In this document: positions 44,801-54,957 of the stretch, one piece after another
How the letters are laid out: every line of letters begins with the position of its first letter
How positions within the stretch are numbered: the first letter of the stretch is position 1
Assembly (NCBI GenBank): GCA_903834925.1
Contig: CAILLA010000285.1
Span: 1 to 64,000, forward strand
Source of the DNA: an uncultured Schlesneria sp.
GTDB lineage: Bacteria > Planctomycetota > Planctomycetia > Planctomycetales > Planctomycetaceae
Length of the DNA: 64,000 nucleotides
Reading direction: 5' to 3'
Program-made: the position numbers and the translations under genes
Notes under the pieces: model-generated
Seen by the model: only the letters and a program-made list of their open reading frames with translations
What the model was told of the DNA's origin: nothing
The model's database searches: none

Positions 44801-47800
44801 AGCCGATTTTTAGTCGGGATTCCATTGTCACTGGTAAAATCTCCGAACAGGCGATAGTTCGCATGGTCGTCGTTGGGCAGTACCCAGTGTTTGAGTGATT
44901 CATATTGAGCTTCGGGTGCCATCGCTCGGGTTTGAAGTAACAGATCTTCCAGGCCACTGGTATGAAATTTCTCATCGATGGTGCGACCGAAATTGCGTCG
45001 TTCCTGTGGAGTCCTTTCATGAGCAGGGGCGAGCAGATTCGAGGTGATTTCGGAGGAGAGCATCGCTGGCCAATCTCCCGTCAGGACAATATTTCGTATC
45101 TGGACGGCAGTCGCATTCTTGTCATGGTAGAAACCAAACTGACGGCTGTTTTCCGATTCGAGCTTCCGGACAGCGACCACCGATTCATTGAGCGAGAGCG
45201 TGACAACGCCGTCCTTCAACGACACCTCGACGGAATTCCAGTCGCGGTTTTTTAAGTTGACCTTTCCACGCTGGATTGATTGTTCGACCACAACGTTGTC
45301 GGCAGCAAGTCCGCCATAGGCATCCTCGGGTGAGCTGCCATCTGTCATCCAGTGCAGCTTGACTCCCTCGGGATCAAACAGGAACGACAGTCGATCAAAG
45401 GCCGGAGCGACATCGGTTACGGCTGATCCCGATTCGTACCAGAATTCGTACTTGATCCGTTCGCTATCCTGAATGGGACGGTCGTAATGCAGCCGACTTT
45501 GTTGAACGGTTGGTTTGCCAAGACCCGATAGAGGCTGATGTCGTCCATGAATAACGCCATCTTTCGCCCACCAGTCGAATTCAGGAGTTTCCGTCGGCTG
45601 ACCCGAGTCGTTTTCAAGGACTCGATTGGGATCGCGGTTCGGCTGGCGTTCGCCGTAGAACTCGGTCACCCAACCCAGCAGGTTGTCTCCTTTGACCAAT
45701 GCGATCTCGCGGGGAATGACCGGATTTCCAGTAATCTTCAGGTTTTGCAATGCCGTCATCCAGACCTTGTCGCAATGGACGAACAGCCAAGGTGAAGCGG
45801 ACGAGGGCTTCGGTTCTTCGTGGATGAAGTAACCGTTCACATAGTACCGGACTTTATCTGGTTTGATTTCGAGTCGAATCTGGTTGTAACGGTTTTGAAC
45901 TTCTGGAGGGTCTGGCTTGTGAACGGTATCAACGCGATTACCGACGGAGATGATCTGTGTGTCATTACCGAGGTTCAGTCCATGATAAATGACCCCTCCA
46001 TATCCGAGATCACATTCACCCCAAGGTCCAAGCCACGCGTCGCAAGTGACTTCAAATTCACCCCCAAGTGGATACTTGAGGTACAGGTGACTCGTATCCG
46101 GGCCAAAGAGGTGTGCAATCTGCCCGTCGTGTCCGATCCACCACATTGGCAAAGCACCGGCAGCCTCGGTCCGTGCGCTTACGACGGCACCAGCGGTCCA
46201 GTGATTGAGATCCGTATTCCAGGGCTCATGATTCATCCGTTCGGCCGCTTTCGGCCCAACCGTCGGCGCGTAGTATTCGCGTCGGCCCATGACCATCAAC
46301 ATATTCTCGTGGTGGCGTGATGCCTGATTCACAAATTGCAGGGCGAGTTCTCGGCCGACGGGACGAAGGTTCTTGTCGGCAATTGCCGCATGTGCCAGTA
46401 GCAAGTCATTAATTTGAGCCCAGGACTGGTTGTTACCGTCATCGTCTCCATCCTCGTCACCGGCACTACCACCAGCGACCTTCTTTCGTTCGTCGACATA
46501 TTTTCGAAGCGCCGGCAATTGCTCGGCACCATCGCCTCGGGCAATCTGGGTCATCAGCAATAGGAACTTTGCATGTTCCACATCCTGCTCGGCATGTGGA
46601 ATTAATAGATCACGAAGTTCATCCAGTTTTTTTGTCTCGGCAGCAGCAGCAACAAGTAAGCCTGCCGTGCTGGCCAATTCCGAAACGCGAGGACCTCGCG
46701 GAACGTCACCTCGTAAGGCATCAAAGCTTGTCGGAGCACTGTCGCCTGCAATCAGATTCCCGATGACACGAATCGATTTTCGTTCTGGCGTGGGCAGCGA
46801 CCAGGCCTTCAAGAGTTCATATCGTTCTGCCGCCGGGATCGTCGCGAGTCCCGAAAGGATTGTGGTCGTCGCGCGACTGGGGCCTTCTTGATTATAGTTG
46901 TTGACGATTGGCAAGTCGGCATATCGACCGAGGCACTCCAGAGATTCGGTTCGAAGCCCCGCGCGCGCGTATTCAGCGGCGATTTTCATCATCTCGATTC
47001 GTCGACGGTATTGACCGTAATTGCCTCCGTATCGAGCGTAAACCGGAGTGAGATAATTCAGATATTCTTCGAGATGCTTCTTTCCACCTTCGACATTCTT
47101 ATTTTGGAAGTGCAACCGAGCGAGGGCAAATCGAAACGATCGGACCGGCTCTTCCTGGACGTTACCTCGTCCTTGTTGCCCGTTCTGTGTGAAATGATCA
47201 ACAGCCCGTTCGAGCAACACCATCGCCGCCGGAGGCAACTCAGTAAGACTCAATGCTGGGATCGCCACGTGACAGGCAAGTTCGCTGGAATTCTGTAGCG
47301 AATCCTGCTGCAGACGCTTACTGAGCATTTCAATCTGCTCGGTTGCTAATGCGTTGTCTCGCGTCGCAATTGCGAGCTGCGCGAGCAAGACCCGGGCGGA
47401 AAGTTCACCTAGCGGCTGCTTCAATTTCGGTTCGAGCAGTTGTTTGACCTCGTCGATTTTATTCGCCTGCAAGGCGGCTTTGACCAGCAGCGAGCCGATG
47501 CTTTGCGGCGGTTGATTCGGGTTCAGGTTTAGCGGTTTTGGGTACAGAAAGACTTCGAGCGGACGTCGTTCCGGAAGGACGGCAGACTTCAGCAGGTTGT
47601 AGACGACGTCATCGGAAAACCCTTTTTGTCTCCATAATCGTTCGATGCCCGTTAGTCGTTCTTCAATTTTCAAAGTCAGTTGCGACTGTTCATTCTGATT
47701 ATTGGGATTCCGTGATGCCGCAAATGGCTGATTTGGATCGATCGCTTGAATGGCCTCGATCGGTGGACCCGACTGAAGTGCCAATGACATCGCCTTGACC

Positions 47801-50800
47801 GACAGATCGTTCAGGCCGTTCTCGGCTGCCAGTTTCGCGATCTGTGTTGCCTGTTCAAACTGGGCAAGCGTGATCACGTTTCCTTTGGTACCCGCTGCGG
47901 CGGCAGGAGGGGTAGCCGATCTAATTGGGACCGAAAGGGTTGCCTGTCCCACAAGTGCGGGTGCGAGCATCATCTCCCACCGGGAAAGCCCGGTTTTGAT
48001 GTGCCACTGCTTCGGAGTCCTCGGAGAAGCAGTGGCTTTCCATCGAATTTCGTTTTGACGTTCGGCACTGCTTGACGGAAGACCGGCAAGCAGTGGCACG
48101 ATGCGCGATGGGTTACCAACCGAACTTGTCTTCGCGTCTCCCTCTTTCTTCGTTTTTTCCACCGGTTTTGGAATGACGACTTCCAACATCTCGGTCCAGC
48201 GTCGTTCAGCCACTTCCTTGTCACCGGCTTGAAGTGCGAGTTGTCCCCATTCTCTCAGGATCGCCAGCGCGTATCCGTGATCGGTCTGTCGCCGAGCGGC
48301 TTCCAGTGCCCGTTCGCCGAGTTTAGTACCCGATTCTCGAAGTGAGTCGTGCTTGAGGCATTCCCGGCCAACCAGCCACAGCGCCATCTGTTGCTTGGCG
48401 GCATCGCGCTGTTTTGTTGTAAAGCCTCCCTTTTCTGGCTGAGGATCAAGCGGTCTTTCGTCGACCAGTTCAACCAGTTGCTTCACGACCGCCGACTGAT
48501 TTTCGGTATCCTTTAATGTTTCGGCCATTTGAGCAACCAGGATCAGGACAGCAAAATGCCCAGGATTGTTGGCTCGAATCTCGCTCAATGCCGTCTTCGT
48601 CTTCGCGACCATTTCCGGGTTGGATGCGATTCCAGAGACAAGGTTCGAGAGAGCGCTCGACATCGTAGTCTTGTCGAGATCTCGTGATTCCAGCAACAGC
48701 AACAGGTCAATGTGTGATGACTTGTCTTTCTTCGAATCGTCCCCTGTTAAGAGTTCCGGAAGGAGTTCTGGCTTGATCTCCTTGAGTGCCGTTTGGAAAC
48801 CTGTCTCCAGCTGCTTTTTCATCCGAGTGATTTGTTGAGTTCCATTCTTCCCGCCACCGAAAACTCGTTCGGCCGAGACAAAGTCTTCGGAACGAGCCAG
48901 TTGTTCCTGATAAACACGAAGCGCATCGATCGGAAATCCAAGCGATTTCATCTCATTTCCGAGCGAGGTCGAATTATTAATGCGCTGGTACGCTTCGTAA
49001 TCCTCGTTGCCACGATTACGCGTTCCCTTGATCTTGCTTGCTTCCAGCATTACTCGCCGTGCATCGCTCTTTCGTCCACGTTGTTTATAGAGCATCACCA
49101 GTGGCTTGCCGGGCGTATATTCAAACTGGTTTTGCGTCATCGCGTCGGGGTCTTTGCTCGCCGCTTCGAAATACTGAATCGCCAGGTCGATACATTTTTC
49201 ATGAGGCATCAACTCCTGACCGATCTCCCAACGCGTGTATTGCCCCTGTTGCATCCCCTTGAAGGTTGGTAACAACTTTTCCAAGACGACTTTGGCTTCA
49301 TCAACCTTGCCGCGACGCAAGTCGATCAAAGCCAGGAGCGCCGTTCCCCCGTCCCATTTCTTGACCTTCTTCTGCGTTGCTTCAATCTCTTTCGTTAATT
49401 CGTCAAACTTCTTATTCGTCGCAGCAATGGTCAGGAAGCGGTTCATCAGTGTGGTGATCTTCCCCTCACCATTCCAATTTTGAATTTGTCCGAAACCTGG
49501 CCAGCCTGCGTTTTGCAGGATTGATGTTTCGGTCGGGATGATCCCTTGGCGGGCATAGTCATAGATTTCCGGCATCTGCCAGAAAATGTCATTGTTCAAA
49601 TTGGATAACAGCTGCTGCCTTTGATCAGGCAAGTCTTTCCAGGCACGCTTAAACAACGCAACGGCCTGAGTTTTCGACTTTTCCTGATACGACAAATTGC
49701 TGATCATGTTCGTCAGTTCCCAGGGGTTCTGTCGGAACATTTTGAAATCCATTTCGTCAATGACGCCGGCCAGATCGTTCAGTTTGTCTGCTTGCTGGAA
49801 CGAGTTAATAATCTGGTAGAAATTGTTTCGCGCCAGCTTCGGATCTTTCTTGAGCGCCACTTTGAAATGTTCAACTGCCTCTTTGTGCTTTCCCTGATTC
49901 ATTAACTGTTGTCCGAGGCTGAACCGAAACTGCGGATCGTCCTGTTTCGTTTCTGCGATCTTCGCGGTCATCTCTTCGACTTTTTTCGTCTCGCCATTCG
50001 CTGAATAGTACTCGATCAACGTTTCGATCAGTCGCTGAGATTTGGGCGAGGATTTCAGTTGGCCTTCGACCTTCTTAATCATTTCGGGGAGTTTGCCCGA
50101 CCGCTTGAGCACCGTCAGTGCCTGCTGTCGTAATCCAGAATCGCCGTTCTGGTTGTTACCACGCCGCCGCGCCACGGCATTCATCGTTGTGGATCCACCA
50201 CTCGATCGTCGCAGCAATTGATGGGCGATCTGAGTCGCGACTTCGTTCTTTCCCTGCGACTGGTACTGCTGCATCAAGTTTGAAAGAACATCGGTCTTGT
50301 TCCCCGCCTGACGTCCCGCGCGAGACAGAACAGCCTCTGCCTGATCATGCATTCCCAGCTGATGCATCTGTTGGGCGAGCTGGATTTGCAAATTCGAATC
50401 CAATCGCAACCCGAACAATCGGTCGGCGGCGGCACGTGCTCGATCGATATTGCCGCTGTTTACGGCCATCCGCAGCGCCGTAATCTCGCGCTTTTGCATC
50501 GCCTGCTGATCGGTTGCTGTCAGTGAGTCAACAATTTCCAGGGCTTGCTCGTGTTCGCCCCGTTGTTCATAGAGCTTGGCCAGTTCAAACTTCATATCGA
50601 CGTTATCATTGAGCGCCTCGGTGGCCGGCGCAAGGACAGCCAATGCCTCGTCTTTCTCATCCATCCACCAGTGAAGGTAACCCAGACCAAACTGCCAGAA
50701 AATCCTCTGAGTTTCGGACGTATTGGGATCACTCAGTGTTTTCTGAAAATGGTCAACCAGGTCGCGCGACGAATCGGCCTCTTTGTAGATCGCGAATGCC

Positions 50801-53800
50801 TGATACAGCATCTGAATCGTCGATTGATTGTAAATCTCGTTGGCGGTGGGGAAGGCAAGGTTGACGTACTGCTGGTTGTTTCCTTGCCAGACGTAAACGT
50901 AGCCCTGTTGCTGGTACTGGAACTGTTGTTGTTGATTCCGTTTTTTCGTAGCGGCCGGGACAGCTTTTTGTTTCTCGTACCGTGCTACAGCCGTTTTCAG
51001 ATACCGATCCCATAGCCCGAGGACATCGCCGATCGCCTTTTTCTGAGCTCGTTTCGCCATCAGTTGGGCAAGGATTTGTGACTGGTACTCGGGCGTTGAA
51101 ACGTACTGGGCGTAATTGAATGCGCCGTTCGGGTTTTGAGCCTGGTTAGCCGCCCCGTCGTCCTTAATTTCTGCAAGTCGGTCAAGCAGTGTGATTGCGG
51201 TGGCATAGTCATTTTTCTGCACAATTTCGGGGAGCAACGTGGCGATCTGGACAGGTTCTTTTGCTGCGCTGATCATGTCCTGGAACATTTTGTCCGCTTC
51301 GTCTTTCCGTCCCGCTCGCTTTAATTCGGCGGCAACGATCGGAAGAAATGACTGACCAAAAGTCATCATCGTTGTGCTGTGGTCGATCGACTTGTAGCAC
51401 TCCATGACGTGATTCATTTCTTCGGGATCTAGCGCTGTCAGTTTGGGCATGCGCTGTTGTGCTTCTTCGTCGTCTTCGTCCGTTTCGACGGCTTCTTCAG
51501 TCATTTCGATGGGGTCACCGTCTTCGTCAACCTGGCCGGGAACGAAGCCACGGTTCGACAGCGATGCCAGGTACATTGTTTTTGTCATGACGTCGGTATC
51601 AGCTCGTAACGAGAGTTTTTTCAGAATCTCGTAGGTGGCCTTGGAGTTGTTGGTCAGCGATGCGAAGTAATACCAATCGCGTAACCCCCGCAGGTCTTCT
51701 GCCTTTTCGCCAAGCCCCCGATGTTCGTTCAGGAATTCCTCTTCCTTCCCTTCGTTTCGAGCCAGCAGATTCAACCAGCCGACGCAGGCGATTCGCGCCG
51801 TTCCGTAATCATGCGGAGTCCAGAACGGCTGTTGTCCACCACCATAGTAATTCTGGTTATCCAATCCGACTGCCTGACGAATCTGCCACGTGCTCTGGAC
51901 GCGCATCATCAAGGGGTCCATTTCTTGAATCTGAGCGACCGGACTACGTGTCCGTCCTTGAGACTTCTTCAACTGGTTTTTGGCCGACAACGTCAATTCA
52001 TCGTCGTTCAGTTTCAAAGCCAGAATTGCCTCAAATCGCGACTTCGCTTCGGCCGCTTTGTCCTTCGATTTGGCGAGAGCGACCCCTTCCCGATAGATCA
52101 ATTCCCAGTTCTTGGGCTGATCGCGAGTCAGCTTTTCCACAACGGTCAATGCTTGTGCGTAATTCTCTTGATTGAGCATCGAATCTAGCGACTTCAACAC
52201 CGTTTCCGGGTCTTTCTCTTCGATCGTGATCCGGCTCATCAGGGCGGTTGCTTCGTCGTTCTCACCCAGTTTCATCAGCAGTTGAGCCAGTCGCATCGTC
52301 GCTTCTTTTCCCGGTGCCGACTTCATCAGTTGCTGTTGAAATTTTACAGCGGCATCCAGGTCACCATCGGATTCACACAGCTTGATCAGTTGAGTCAAAA
52401 GCTGAACATCGCGGGTCTCTTCCGTCAGCAATTTCTCCAGTTCCTGTCGCGCGTTCCCGTCGTCGCCAGCAGACTGGTAGGCCTGGGCGAGGCAGATCGT
52501 CATTTCACGTTGTTGGTTCGGTTCCCGACGTTGACGCTCGAGCCGTTCGAGCAACCGGTCAAACTGGTTTGTTTGAAGATACAGTTCGGTCAGTTTGGGA
52601 ACGACGCCGAGTCGATCATCGAGATTGGCCGCCTTGTCGAACGCTCGCCAATAGAGTTCGATTGCTTCACTCGTACGAAACTGTTCGCTGAGTGCCGACG
52701 CGAGTAATAACAGACCTTTGGGTTCCGTCGGGTTCACTCGAACCGAACGCCGCAAGGCACCGAGTCCTTCTTCCGCTTCACCTAACTGAAAACAAAGTTG
52801 GCTGAAGAATTCATACGATTCAGGATTTCCGGGGGCCGCAGCGATCAGGTCTCGTCCCGCTTGAATCGCCTTATCGCGGCGACCCAGCTTTTGTTCCAGC
52901 GTTGCGACCTGTTTCAGATATTCCGTCCGGTATCGTCGGTCGATGGCGGCGAGTTTGGTATTGATGTCGACAGCCGCAAGTAGGTTGTTCTGAGCTTCAT
53001 AAATCCGGGCGGAAGCCATCAGGATCGGAACGGATTGCGGCGCGAGTGTACTGGCCTTGGTGACCGCCTGAGCCGCTTCTTTCAGTTGCCGTTCGGCTTC
53101 GTAAGCACGCCCCAGCCAGAACCAGTGGTCGGCGTCTTTAGAATCTTTTTCTTTTTCACGTTCGGCAATTCGTTCTTTCAGCTTGTTCACCGCTTGAAGC
53201 TCACGCAGTTCCCGCATCAACCAGGCTTCACGTTCTTCATCGTTCGCCGCCAGCTTTTTCACGATCGACAATTGAGTGAGCGCCTGATCGTGCTGATCCG
53301 CCTGAGCCAGCAAATCGGCCTGTTTGACCTGCAAGGCAAAATCTTTCGGATCGAGTTTGCAGGCTTCGGCGTTCGTCTCGACCGCTTCGGACAGGTATCC
53401 AAAGCTGGCCAGAACTTCGGCCAGACGAGCGACATTCGGAGCCGTCTTCAGTTTGCCGTCGGCGATCGCTCGCCATGTCGTCATCGCCTCGTCTTTGCGC
53501 TTCAGCGTATGAAAATACTCGCCAAGATATTCGCGATACTGAGCCTGCTCGGGGGCGAGCGAGATTGCCTTCTGGTACAGCTCAAGCGCCTCGTCCGTCA
53601 TTTCCGCCTGACGAAACAATTCGCCGACTTGAGAGGCGATCAGAGGATCTTTTGGTTTTGCCGTGGTCAATCGGCGCCAGACGGCCGCTGCATCCTTTTT
53701 GCGAGTCGCCTCGTCACGCGCGGTATCTTTCAGAATCACGCGGCCCCAATCCCGCAGTGTATCAGGGTTGTTCGGTTCATGTTTGTCGAGCTGTTCATAT

Positions 53801-54957
53801 TGTGCGATGGCCTCAGCGTACTTTTGTTCGTACATCAATTGGCCGATCAAGGCGTTGCGTAATTCCTTTTTCTTAGGCGCAAGCTTCAGCCCCTTTTCCA
53901 GCCACGCTTGAGCCTCAGGTCCGCGACCCATTCCTGCCAGCAATCGTGACAAGCGAGAAACGGCTTCAAGATCTTCCGCGTTCTTTTTGATCCAGGTTTC
54001 GTAGTACATAATCAGACCCGACTGATCATCGGTTCGCAGATAGACCGCCTCGATCCGGCGGCGGACTTCGCGATAAAGCCAATTGTCGGGATTGAGTTGT
54101 CCGAGCAGTTTCTCGAATTCGGCGATCGCCTCGTCTGATTTTCCAAGCCGCACTTTGATTTCGGCTGCTTCCATCTGGAACAACGACTGGCGGTATTTGT
54201 CCTTTGTGGTCTTTGCCAGTCCCTGATATCGCGGCAAGGCGGCAGCAAACTCGTTTTCTTCGAGTAGCGTGGTCGCGATCTGTTCCTGAACTCGAGCATC
54301 ATTGGGAAATTGCTTCTCTAAACGGTTCCAGACTTCCAGTGCCTTATCGGTTTTTTGAGCTCGTTGATACACTCGGCCAAGCGCCTGGAAGATGTCGAGC
54401 AAATCCGCCTGAGCCGGTTTACGTTGAATCGATCGTTCGAGTGCTTCTGCCGCCTTGTCTGGTTGGCCGATGAGCACCAGCGACTGACCCAGATAATACG
54501 ACGCGAGATAATTGTCTTTGACGAGTTGTTCGGCATGTTCAAACGCATCAACAGCGACGGCATCTTGTCCCCGCAACGATTCCAGCAGCCCGACGATCAT
54601 CCATGCGGTACCCGCTTCAGCCCCTTTGGCGGTTTGGGTTTTGTCGCGGTAGTTTTTGACCAGTCCATCCAGCGACCCTCGCTCGACGTGAAAGCCGTAA
54701 ACTTTATCGAGAGCCGTCCCGCGTCGAGGATTCTTTTCGAGGACGGTGACAAATCGGTCCGCAACCGATTTTTCCTTCGCCTCTTCCGGATCAACTTCCT
54801 GAGCCTTCAGGTGGCAGGCCATCAAGGCTCCCGCAAGAAAGCACAGCGTTAAACATCGGAATCCAATTCTCAAACCATAGCCCGACGCGCAATCGAGGGA
54901 TCTTGTCCGATTGACGGATCGTCTCTGAATCAACCAATCGAAGCGAAGTGAACTCAT
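41803..54957 (-). CDS. Giant secreted TPR protein with concanavalin-like C-terminal domains (4,384 aa)
   Basis: I start at ATG 54957 because it is preceded by a perfect AGGAGG; the 95 codons upstream look non-coding. A signal-like helix (about 33-52) precedes a TPR solenoid filling most of the first 2,700 residues, with units such as NYLASYYLGQSLVLIGQPDK. Acidic (TDEDDEEAQQ, GDEDGDDDGN) and Gln-rich stretches interrupt it. Two beta-rich blocks at about 2930-3270 and 3580-3880 (YLKYPLGGEFEVTCDAWLG; YFQSPLRGSFTVEAELATF) and two end repeats at about 3950 and 4170 (WNFQGA, LVRGE) resemble planctomycete DUF1583/DUF1581 regions with lectin-like folds. It likely acts outside the cytoplasm. Residues about 2286-2319 come from a repeat insertion. 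Confidence 0.9.
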   Translation of the reverse strand: MSSLRFDWLIQRRSVNRTRSLDCASGYGLRIGFRCLTLCFLAGALMACHLKAQEVDPEEAKEKSVADRFVTVLEKNPRRGTALDKVYGFHVERGSLDGLVKNYRDKTQTAKGAEAGTAWMIVGLLESLRGQDAVAVDAFEHAEQLVKDNYLASYYLGQSLVLIGQPDKAAEALERSIQRKPAQADLLDIFQALGRVYQRAQKTDKALEVWNRLEKQFPNDARVQEQIATTLLEENEFAAALPRYQGLAKTTKDKYRQSLFQMEAAEIKVRLGKSDEAIAEFEKLLGQLNPDNWLYREVRRRIEAVYLRTDDQSGLIMYYETWIKKNAEDLEAVSRLSRLLAGMGRGPEAQAWLEKGLKLAPKKKELRNALIGQLMYEQKYAEAIAQYEQLDKHEPNNPDTLRDWGRVILKDTARDEATRKKDAAAVWRRLTTAKPKDPLIASQVGELFRQAEMTDEALELYQKAISLAPEQAQYREYLGEYFHTLKRKDEAMTTWRAIADGKLKTAPNVARLAEVLASFGYLSEAVETNAEACKLDPKDFALQVKQADLLAQADQHDQALTQLSIVKKLAANDEEREAWLMRELRELQAVNKLKERIAEREKEKDSKDADHWFWLGRAYEAERQLKEAAQAVTKASTLAPQSVPILMASARIYEAQNNLLAAVDINTKLAAIDRRYRTEYLKQVATLEQKLGRRDKAIQAGRDLIAAAPGNPESYEFFSQLCFQLGEAEEGLGALRRSVRVNPTEPKGLLLLASALSEQFRTSEAIELYWRAFDKAANLDDRLGVVPKLTELYLQTNQFDRLLERLERQRREPNQQREMTICLAQAYQSAGDDGNARQELEKLLTEETRDVQLLTQLIKLCESDGDLDAAVKFQQQLMKSAPGKEATMRLAQLLMKLGENDEATALMSRITIEEKDPETVLKSLDSMLNQENYAQALTVVEKLTRDQPKNWELIYREGVALAKSKDKAAEAKSRFEAILALKLNDDELTLSAKNQLKKSQGRTRSPVAQIQEMDPLMMRVQSTWQIRQAVGLDNQNYYGGGQQPFWTPHDYGTARIACVGWLNLLARNEGKEEEFLNEHRGLGEKAEDLRGLRDWYYFASLTNNSKATYEILKKLSLRADTDVMTKTMYLASLSNRGFVPGQVDEDGDPIEMTEEAVETDEDDEEAQQRMPKLTALDPEEMNHVMECYKSIDHSTTMMTFGQSFLPIVAAELKRAGRKDEADKMFQDMISAAKEPVQIATLLPEIVQKNDYATAITLLDRLAEIKDDGAANQAQNPNGAFNYAQYVSTPEYQSQILAQLMAKRAQKKAIGDVLGLWDRYLKTAVARYEKQKAVPAATKKRNQQQQFQYQQQGYVYVWQGNNQQYVNLAFPTANEIYNQSTIQMLYQAFAIYKEADSSRDLVDHFQKTLSDPNTSETQRIFWQFGLGYLHWWMDEKDEALAVLAPATEALNDNVDMKFELAKLYEQRGEHEQALEIVDSLTATDQQAMQKREITALRMAVNSGNIDRARAAADRLFGLRLDSNLQIQLAQQMHQLGMHDQAEAVLSRAGRQAGNKTDVLSNLMQQYQSQGKNEVATQIAHQLLRRSSGGSTTMNAVARRRGNNQNGDSGLRQQALTVLKRSGKLPEMIKKVEGQLKSSPKSQRLIETLIEYYSANGETKKVEEMTAKIAETKQDDPQFRFSLGQQLMNQGKHKEAVEHFKVALKKDPKLARNNFYQIINSFQQADKLNDLAGVIDEMDFKMFRQNPWELTNMISNLSYQEKSKTQAVALFKRAWKDLPDQRQQLLSNLNNDIFWQMPEIYDYARQGIIPTETSILQNAGWPGFGQIQNWNGEGKITTLMNRFLTIAATNKKFDELTKEIEATQKKVKKWDGGTALLALIDLRRGKVDEAKVVLEKLLPTFKGMQQGQYTRWEIGQELMPHEKCIDLAIQYFEAASKDPDAMTQNQFEYTPGKPLVMLYKQRGRKSDARRVMLEASKIKGTRNRGNEDYEAYQRINNSTSLGNEMKSLGFPIDALRVYQEQLARSEDFVSAERVFGGGKNGTQQITRMKKQLETGFQTALKEIKPELLPELLTGDDSKKDKSSHIDLLLLLESRDLDKTTMSSALSNLVSGIASNPEMVAKTKTALSEIRANNPGHFAVLILVAQMAETLKDTENQSAVVKQLVELVDERPLDPQPEKGGFTTKQRDAAKQQMALWLVGRECLKHDSLRESGTKLGERALEAARRQTDHGYALAILREWGQLALQAGDKEVAERRWTEMLEVVIPKPVEKTKKEGDAKTSSVGNPSRIVPLLAGLPSSSAERQNEIRWKATASPRTPKQWHIKTGLSRWEMMLAPALVGQATLSVPIRSATPPAAAAGTKGNVITLAQFEQATQIAKLAAENGLNDLSVKAMSLALQSGPPIEAIQAIDPNQPFAASRNPNNQNEQSQLTLKIEERLTGIERLWRQKGFSDDVVYNLLKSAVLPERRPLEVFLYPKPLNLNPNQPPQSIGSLLVKAALQANKIDEVKQLLEPKLKQPLGELSARVLLAQLAIATRDNALATEQIEMLSKRLQQDSLQNSSELACHVAIPALSLTELPPAAMVLLERAVDHFTQNGQQGRGNVQEEPVRSFRFALARLHFQNKNVEGGKKHLEEYLNYLTPVYARYGGNYGQYRRRIEMMKIAAEYARAGLRTESLECLGRYADLPIVNNYNQEGPSRATTTILSGLATIPAAERYELLKAWSLPTPERKSIRVIGNLIAGDSAPTSFDALRGDVPRGPRVSELASTAGLLVAAAAETKKLDELRDLLIPHAEQDVEHAKFLLLMTQIARGDGAEQLPALRKYVDERKKVAGGSAGDEDGDDDGNNQSWAQINDLLLAHAAIADKNLRPVGRELALQFVNQASRHHENMLMVMGRREYYAPTVGPKAAERMNHEPWNTDLNHWTAGAVVSARTEAAGALPMWWIGHDGQIAHLFGPDTSHLYLKYPLGGEFEVTCDAWLGPWGECDLGYGGVIYHGLNLGNDTQIISVGNRVDTVHKPDPPEVQNRYNQIRLEIKPDKVRYYVNGYFIHEEPKPSSASPWLFVHCDKVWMTALQNLKITGNPVIPREIALVKGDNLLGWVTEFYGERQPNRDPNRVLENDSGQPTETPEFDWWAKDGVIHGRHQPLSGLGKPTVQQSRLHYDRPIQDSERIKYEFWYESGSAVTDVAPAFDRLSFLFDPEGVKLHWMTDGSSPEDAYGGLAADNVVVEQSIQRGKVNLKNRDWNSVEVSLKDGVVTLSLNESVVAVRKLESENSRQFGFYHDKNATAVQIRNIVLTGDWPAMLSSEITSNLLAPAHERTPQERRNFGRTIDEKFHTSGLEDLLLQTRAMAPEAQYESLKHWVLPNDDHANYRLFGDFTSDNGIPTKNRLTGRIDSNGDNDVPSFRRQKIGGELIAPALDLVDVAKKLNRLDELATLVEQAPDDKTPLASRSKLAMQIMINTAKGDFAKSNEGINQLLPLCKAIPENARMVKRWPEVLVGSDATRHPELRASALTLLTQIVDHQHKRGLGEMWEGRTTGLRDQCKRLIDTNQLSPAGGSSPKGQWTTASIEWADAHARGPISRWHFRENEITHVAGYSHDYLYFQSPLRGSFTVEAELATFGWRETRLMYHGHWCGAQWTREVVDLGDLYSSWQSPKIEPKIEFGEWCLMKLVVEPNKATYYIEDRKVHEQTLPDQPDPWLGLMAWGNLSGGARMIRIKGQPEIPEQLNLSARNDLVGWTASLYHDPMNNRQQNENENNSAWIKNNDEIVGQQFIKTAGRKRPSLLRYHRPLVEDSVVDYDFFYVPNETHVHPALGRMAFLLEPDGVQLHWLTDAQWERSGLAPDNVESNPEHRRGPATLPLKKDEWNHLQMTTRGDTVQLKLNDADVYEGPIELTNQRQLGLFHYVEETAVRVKNVVYRGAWPKSLPTLKEQEFSNRGSKHFDLAEADLKTDFHWNFQGANPALLKPWGVVKPNLMEPVEGGLKLVRGEKATPEAIPLGYTWNSDIQGDFDVTLSYRDLQSKTEQTDWQIPRVELHLYIGGGWEDSINMLHMGHRQRVNGTSNVYTGHSVRVSKQLESKYSEREAPEKSGKIRIVRKGDMAYYLYSKPESDDWILLNSGPVSAAPLKGGNFCLRAEMPTSSASVVFTGLTIRSNKKGQTTQISKPYVFAEDELTTKLAWKFQGARPASFKIYGDLKTNRMEPVENGLKLVRGENGKDAESFCGFIWNMDVKGDVEVTIGYRDFVSKTEQKDWQAPRIEAQFDIGGGWNDPENTNIIVGGLRRQADKTLMFGTHRIRVKDDFEWKHGSRDTTEASGRLRFVRKGETAFILHSRSDSNEWDLVYQGPIGNAPLKGGNFGLRTEIPASTGELVLTEFTLKTKEPPKSATP
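48001..48099 (-). repeat. Repeat family A, full copy 4 (99 bp), inside the giant gene
   Basis: It has the standard ends and two hairpins (CACTGCTTGCCGG... and ...CGAAGCAGTG on the minus strand), in the same orientation as the host gene. Its length is a multiple of three and the frame has no stop: it is read as 33 residues beginning VPLLAGLPSSSAERQ and ending PKQWH, joining normal coding sequence on both sides. Confidence 0.92.

Noticed and set aside
53035-53862. 275-codon open frame antisense to the giant TPR gene, and many similar ones from 42 to 55 kb
   Set aside because: They mirror the codon bias of the TPR gene, with no start signals and no domain signature.
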